From: Elysia marginata | Lineage: Eukaryota; Mollusca; Gastropoda; Plakobranchidae | DNA length: 23,793 bases | Direction of reading: 5' to 3' | Assembly: GCA_019649035.1 (NCBI GenBank) | Contig: BMAT01009612.1 | Span: 86,520-110,312 of the forward strand | Shown here: positions 21,201-23,793 of the stretch, piece by piece | How the letters are laid out: the number at the start of each line of letters is the position of its first letter | Position numbering within the stretch: position 1 is the stretch's first letter | Position numbers and translations under genes: made by a program | The notes under the pieces: generated by a model | What the model was told of the DNA's origin: nothing | The model's database searches: none | Seen by the model: the letters and a program-made list of their open reading frames with translations, nothing else

Positions 21201-22095
21201 AGCCATGAAGATTTCAACAAAAAAGATAACTTTTACAAACTCGGCAGAAAGGAACAAACAACCTTTTTAGATTTAAAACTGGTCCACATAAAATAGCAAA
21301 ACACATCTTCAAAACCTTTAGAATAAGTGAATCAGAAATGTGCAAGTGCGGACACTCTACGGAGACAACTGAACATATTCTCCAGGAATGCTTGCTGTAT
21401 AAAGAAGTCAGAGAAAAAATTTGGGAACCCACTGCGGAACTTAGCGTCAAACTTTTTGGCCCACTCATAGAACTAGAGAGAAAAAACAATTAACTTCCTG
21501 GAACTGACGGGTATACATCCTTAAAAACTAAACATTTGGAGAACGCAATGAAGAAGGAGAAGACTATATCTCAACTCACAGCTATCACCATCTCTTAATT
21601 CACCGCTTTTCATCATCTTTTAACTCACAGCTATCACTATATCTCAACTCAAAGCTATCATCATCTCTAAACTCTTTCCTATTATTAAGTTCTAGATCAA
21701 CATCCTTTTCAGCTTCCAACTCACAGCTATCATCGTAAGCTGTCAAACCATTTTTATCACTATCTCCAAACGGATTGCTTCCATCAGTTCCCAAACTATT
21801 GCCACATCAACTCTTTTTTCTTTCTACTGTTATCACCAGCTCTCAACGTAATGTTATCGCCTTCCATTTTCCTACCTGCACGTACAAGTACATTGCTATC
21901 AACTGCTTTTAGCTCATTATCACTAGCTCCAAGCTTAACGCACCTTTCTAGCCTCTTTTTGTAGCGTTTGTGACATGTCGGGGTCCCATCTAATGTGGTT
22001 TCAGGTAAAAGGTACATCAGCTCCTCAGTCAGGCGAGGATAAAGCTGCAGAGGAAGCCTCAATAGATGTTGTAACTGGTTGATGGTGTGGTCCAG
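15796..22095 (-). CDS. Unrecognised Ser-rich, largely disordered protein with C-terminal coiled coil (last two exons)
   Basis: Exon 21944-22095 spliced to 15796-18055 gives at least 803 residues ending in TAG. I do not recognise the family. The exon junction region is the most ordered part: LPETTLDGTPTCHKRYKKRL, then ISISDEGEEVSYG, then PDILMRLALGSTLRSL. After it come a basic KQRKRKGGKAQK (about residue 120), a long Ser/Asn/Asp-rich segment with an acidic block TDDDEDDTDDSDSSS (about 352), a polyproline LPPPPPTPPLRKG (about 646) that could bind SH3 or EVH1/WW domains, and a short C-terminal coiled coil (KKLQQDLVRISKELQDLN). The last four residues, VSEV, fit a class I PDZ ligand (S/T-x-hydrophobic). 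This suggests a cytoplasmic scaffold or adaptor, which is inference only. There is no signal peptide or membrane segment in the visible part. Upstream exons lie right of the window. Confidence 0.75.
18179..18240. repeat. Compound microsatellite (TC)n(TATC)n
   Basis: About 35 bases of pure TC are followed by seven TATC units, inside the minus-strand gene's last intron. Overlapping Ser/Leu/Tyr-rich frames are artefacts. Confidence 0.95.
18245..19015. other. Intron sequence, pyrimidine-rich then AT-rich, nothing recognised
   Basis: T/C-rich low-complexity sequence to about 18500, then ordinary AT-rich sequence. No exon with a matching phase is apparent on the minus strand. Confidence 0.5.
19020..19945. 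repeat. 24-base minisatellite, left arm
   Basis: Diverged 24-base units have the general form CTCAACTCACAGCTATCACCATCT. Two sub-blocks have been homogenised: a 48-base dimer repeated three times (about 19281-19424), and a 24-base variant with CTCACCGCTACCAGAATTTG in four perfect copies (19575-19670). Because the unit is a multiple of three, both strands show long 8-residue-repeat open frames (STHIYHHL on plus, ELRDGDKC or ELTNSGSG on minus). These are broken by indels and stops and lie within an intron, so I do not call them genes. Confidence 0.9.
19934..19945. repeat. Left target-site duplication of the inverted retroelement
   Basis: ACTATATCTCAA, identical to 21563-21574. Removing the element and one copy restores a continuous minisatellite unit across the junction. 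Confidence 0.75.
19946..20560 (-). pseudogene. Inverted reverse transcriptase fragment
   Basis: Minus-strand reading gives the ordered RT blocks EAIMIPIYK, ESYRPVSLLSCLGKTMERM, EEQAGFRRGRC, HGVPQGGILSLTLF and the catalytic box MCADDMAIWATEE (C in place of the usual F or Y), ending MWTEKWLMKI at the insertion edge. In-frame stops interrupt it, for example after EAIMIPIYK and after MNDI. It belongs to the same copy as the RNase H fragment on its right. Confidence 0.85.
20560..21500 (+). pseudogene. RNase H and C-terminal zinc-knuckle fragment of the same element
   Basis: Plus-strand frames give PPYEMHPLPKIEKEIENIG, then RNase H: IRIYTDGPATDA (first catalytic Asp), KAETEAI (Glu), VILSDARSVL (Asp), and WIPGHCNIEGNERIDNLAK, spread over shifted frames. 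A C-terminal CKCGHSTETTEHILQEC follows, matching the cysteine/histidine knuckle that ends Jockey-group ORF2 proteins. Several frameshifts show it is dead. The exact inversion breakpoint lies somewhere in about 20535-20580. Confidence 0.83.
21563..21935. repeat. 24-base minisatellite, right arm
   Basis: The array resumes directly after the retroelement, with CTCAACTCACAGCTATCACC-type units, and becomes more diverged toward the exon donor at 21943. The first 12 bases are the right target-site duplication. Confidence 0.75.
21944..22095 (-). CDS. Penultimate visible exon of the unknown minus-strand gene
   Basis: The acceptor is a run of T ending TTTTTTTTTAG, and the donor is AAAG followed by GTGCGT. 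The 152 bases encode 50 residues from LDHTINQLQHLL through ELMYLLPETTLDG to KKRLE, plus two bases of an Arg codon. Those two bases (AG) join the single leading G of exon 15796-18055 to make AGG, so the phases match and the protein continues KRLERCISISDEGEE. The open frame runs past the donor into the minisatellite, but I regard that as intron read-through. Confidence 0.65.
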
Positions 22096-22835
22096 CTAAA
22101 AAAAAACGAACAAACATTTTACTTACTAACTTAGGGAGATCATAATCTCAGAGCTAGCTGAAATAATCCCGATTTCATATTTTTCTTTATTCCTATTTTA
22201 CGAGGCGTTGGTATTTTAAACAAGCCCTTGTTTAACATCCAAAATGTAAAAATCGCATAAAATGACCACAAAAATAACTAAATAAATGTGGTTATAGTCT
22301 TATACCGCTGAAGGCAGTTTCGTGACTTTAAATTTCTACCTCAGCAGGCCTATACACACCAGGGCAAATTCAACTCATATTTCTGAGCATTACAGTACGG
22401 CTGTCAGTTAGGCGCTTATAAACGAACATTCCACAAATTTCAAACACTGACTTCATCGATGTACCCATTAAAAGATTATAATTTTTCATCTTCAAAGAAA
22501 GAATACTATAGAATACTTTCAACCTACTTATGGGCGTTTTCTCAAAAATAAAAATTTCGGCATCCGATTCGTTTGGACTGGTCGCGCGAGATATGTTATC
22601 AGAAAAAGGGATTGTATTGGCTACAAAATAATCAATTAAGATATATTGACACGATCCTGACAAAATAAAGAAAACAATCCAGGAGTATTTGAGCCTATAT
22701 ACGAAAAGAAAATATACTTAGTTTTCTTTTTTTTGTGTGTGTGTGAATGATAAAAGTTAACACCCAAGTATTTTCTAAAAAAAACTTGAGATTACGAAAA
22801 TGAATTGGAGTTACTATGAGGCGTTAAGCCCTTTT
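22096..22835. other. Probable intron of the minus-strand gene, nothing recognised
   Basis: AT-rich sequence upstream of the 22095 acceptor. A short open minus-strand stretch (ATSPNESDAEIFIFEKTP, about 22540-22610) looks protein-like, but its possible donor phase does not fit the next exon, so it is not called. Confidence 0.4.
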
Positions 22836-22837
22836 CA

Positions 22838-23034
22838 CATGACTCGTATCCCGTATTTCGGACTTCGGACAGGTTCCGGACCGGAGACTTTTAAGAAGAA
22901 TTTTGTCCGGCCATATGTGCATCACCTACACACTTTCATTATGGGAACGCAATATGGGATGTAAAAACGGAACCCGCGGCGGACGGGAGTCGTTCCGGAG
23001 TTCTCCGTAGGTGATGCACGTCAAGTGAAAGTAG
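22838..23034. repeat. Possible small inverted-repeat element
   Basis: GTGCATCACCTAC at 22917-22929 is the exact reverse complement of 23007-23019. Further out, CTTTTCACATGAC on the left resembles the reverse complement of GTCAAGTGAAAG on the right. The interior is GC-richer (CGGAC/TCCGG blocks) than its surroundings. It could be a MITE, but no target duplication was found and the termini are uncertain. Confidence 0.5.
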
Positions 23035-23094
23035 AACAAGAGTGCTAGCAGAGCTCTGTGGATAAGCAAATTAAAAATTAATTTTAGTAAGGAA

Positions 23095-23403
23095 TAACAC
23101 CGGTTCTGTGGCCTAGCGGTAAAACACTCGCTCAGAGATCGGGGGGTGCGTGGTTCGATCCCCGGCCGAGTCAAACCAAGGACTTTAAAATTGGTATTAG
23201 CAGGTGATCCGCCTAGTGTCTAGCATTATGAATTTTGTGTTAAGTCTGGTCGGCCCAGTGTCAGGATAATATGACTAGGTGGGATGTATGCAAACGCTCC
23301 TTACATCACAGTGTGGCTGCATGCTTTCAATTGTCCCCAGCGCTGTCCCTCAGATAACCTCGAAGTTGACTGGGACGTTAAAATTCAGAAAACAAAACCA
23401 AAC
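23095..23403 (+). mobile_element. SINE family A, copy 4
   Basis: A full copy with tRNA-like head (TGGCCTAGCGGTAAAACACT, B box GGTTCGATCCC), shared body blocks, and a tail degraded to AAACAAAACCAAA. The direct repeat TAGTAAGGAA at 23085-23094 and 23404-23413 is a target-site duplication and sets the ends. Confidence 0.9.
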
Positions 23404-23413
23404 TAGTAAGGAA

Positions 23414-23793
23414 ACATGTGAAACAGTCGTAAGATTTTTTTCAGCGCACTGTGTTACGGTATTTTAACCCAGTCTAAACAGTGGCGATAATGAATTGTTA
23501 CTCGGCTACTTTCGTGGAACTTAAAGCACAAAAGAGCTTATAACTCTTATGTCCCATTGACTGTATGGCAGTTTCATAAACACGCTTACGAGTTCTATCC
23601 TATTTAATACAGACTTTGAGCAGCAACGCGTGAGTATGACGGGAACGTCTGTGGGTCTATTTTTAAAAACTGGTTTCATTATTTTTATAGTTTCCTCCAT
23701 CTGCTTTCCCGATTTTCACGTAAGCGTAGTGAAACACGGTGCGTATGCTTAAGGTCTCTAATGTCTTCTTTGTTATGTCATTTTGAAAGGGCA
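23414..23793. other. Nothing recognised to window end
   Basis: No exon-like frame, RNA gene or clear repeat is visible in the last 380 bases. Confidence 0.5.

Larger units (their letters stand above)
19946..21562. mobile_element. Jockey-like non-LTR retrotransposon with internal inversion (whole copy)
   Basis: The 1617-base insertion lies between 12-base direct repeats inside the minisatellite. Left part: reverse transcriptase on the minus strand. Right part: RNase H and C-terminal zinc knuckle on the plus strand. The arrangement, with the upstream segment inverted, the downstream segment upright and the part between RT palm and the pre-RNase H region missing, is the outcome known for twin priming during target-primed reverse transcription. 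The copy is 5'-truncated and carries stops and frameshifts, so it is inactive. Confidence 0.85.

Noticed and set aside
22540..22630. Additional upstream exon of the minus-strand gene (NTIPFSDNISRATSPNESD)
   Set aside because: It has a plausible TTTTGTAG acceptor and GTAGGT donor, but the phase does not fit the exon starting at 22095, and the phase that fits ends in a stop.

Overview
The window looks like nuclear DNA from a mollusc, most likely a gastropod such as a heterobranch sea slug. It is AT-rich and intron-rich, has GT-AG introns of 0.25-4 kb, and is packed with tRNA-derived SINEs, 5'-truncated non-LTR retrotransposons, microsatellites and a minisatellite. There are no operons or other prokaryotic signals. 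The organism call is inference from genome style and repeat type. A 749-base assembly gap (N run) lies at 10377-11125.

Left third (about 900-8840, + strand): the 3' part of a C-type lectin-like transmembrane receptor gene. Seven exons can be placed by splice signals, matching phases and protein continuity (898-997, 2552-2799, 4419-4581, 5279-5527, 5777-5944, 6482-6826, 7520-8079). Together they give 610 residues: the end of one C-type lectin domain (CTLD), two complete CTLDs, a Ser/Thr/Pro-rich stalk, one transmembrane helix and a cytoplasmic tail of about 150 residues. The gene continues off the left edge. Intron 2 carries the 3' end of a CR1/L2-like LINE whose tail stops about ten bases before the next exon.

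Middle (about 8.9-15.7 kb): no convincing protein gene. It holds three copies of one tRNA-derived SINE family (a fourth is at 23.1 kb), one copy of another SINE, a 496-base element with perfect 17-base terminal inverted repeats that looks like a non-autonomous DNA transposon, a (TC)n microsatellite and the gap.

Right third (minus strand, 22095 down to 15796): the last two visible exons of a gene I do not recognise. A 152-base exon (21944-22095) joins in matching phase to a 2260-base terminal coding exon (15796-18055), giving at least 803 residues of largely disordered Ser-rich protein. It has a poly-proline stretch, a C-terminal coiled coil and a possible PDZ-binding C-terminus. The 3.9 kb intron between them is filled by a 24-base minisatellite, interrupted by a Jockey-like retrotransposon copy. 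In that copy the reverse transcriptase part is inverted relative to the RNase H part, and a 12-base target duplication flanks it, as expected from twin priming.

The two genes are convergent (receptor to the right, unknown gene to the left) with about 7.7 kb of repeat-rich DNA between them. Nothing suggests they work together. I found no clear new defence or metabolic system. The most interesting items are the unknown minus-strand gene, the unusual lectin receptor and the nested retroelement history.
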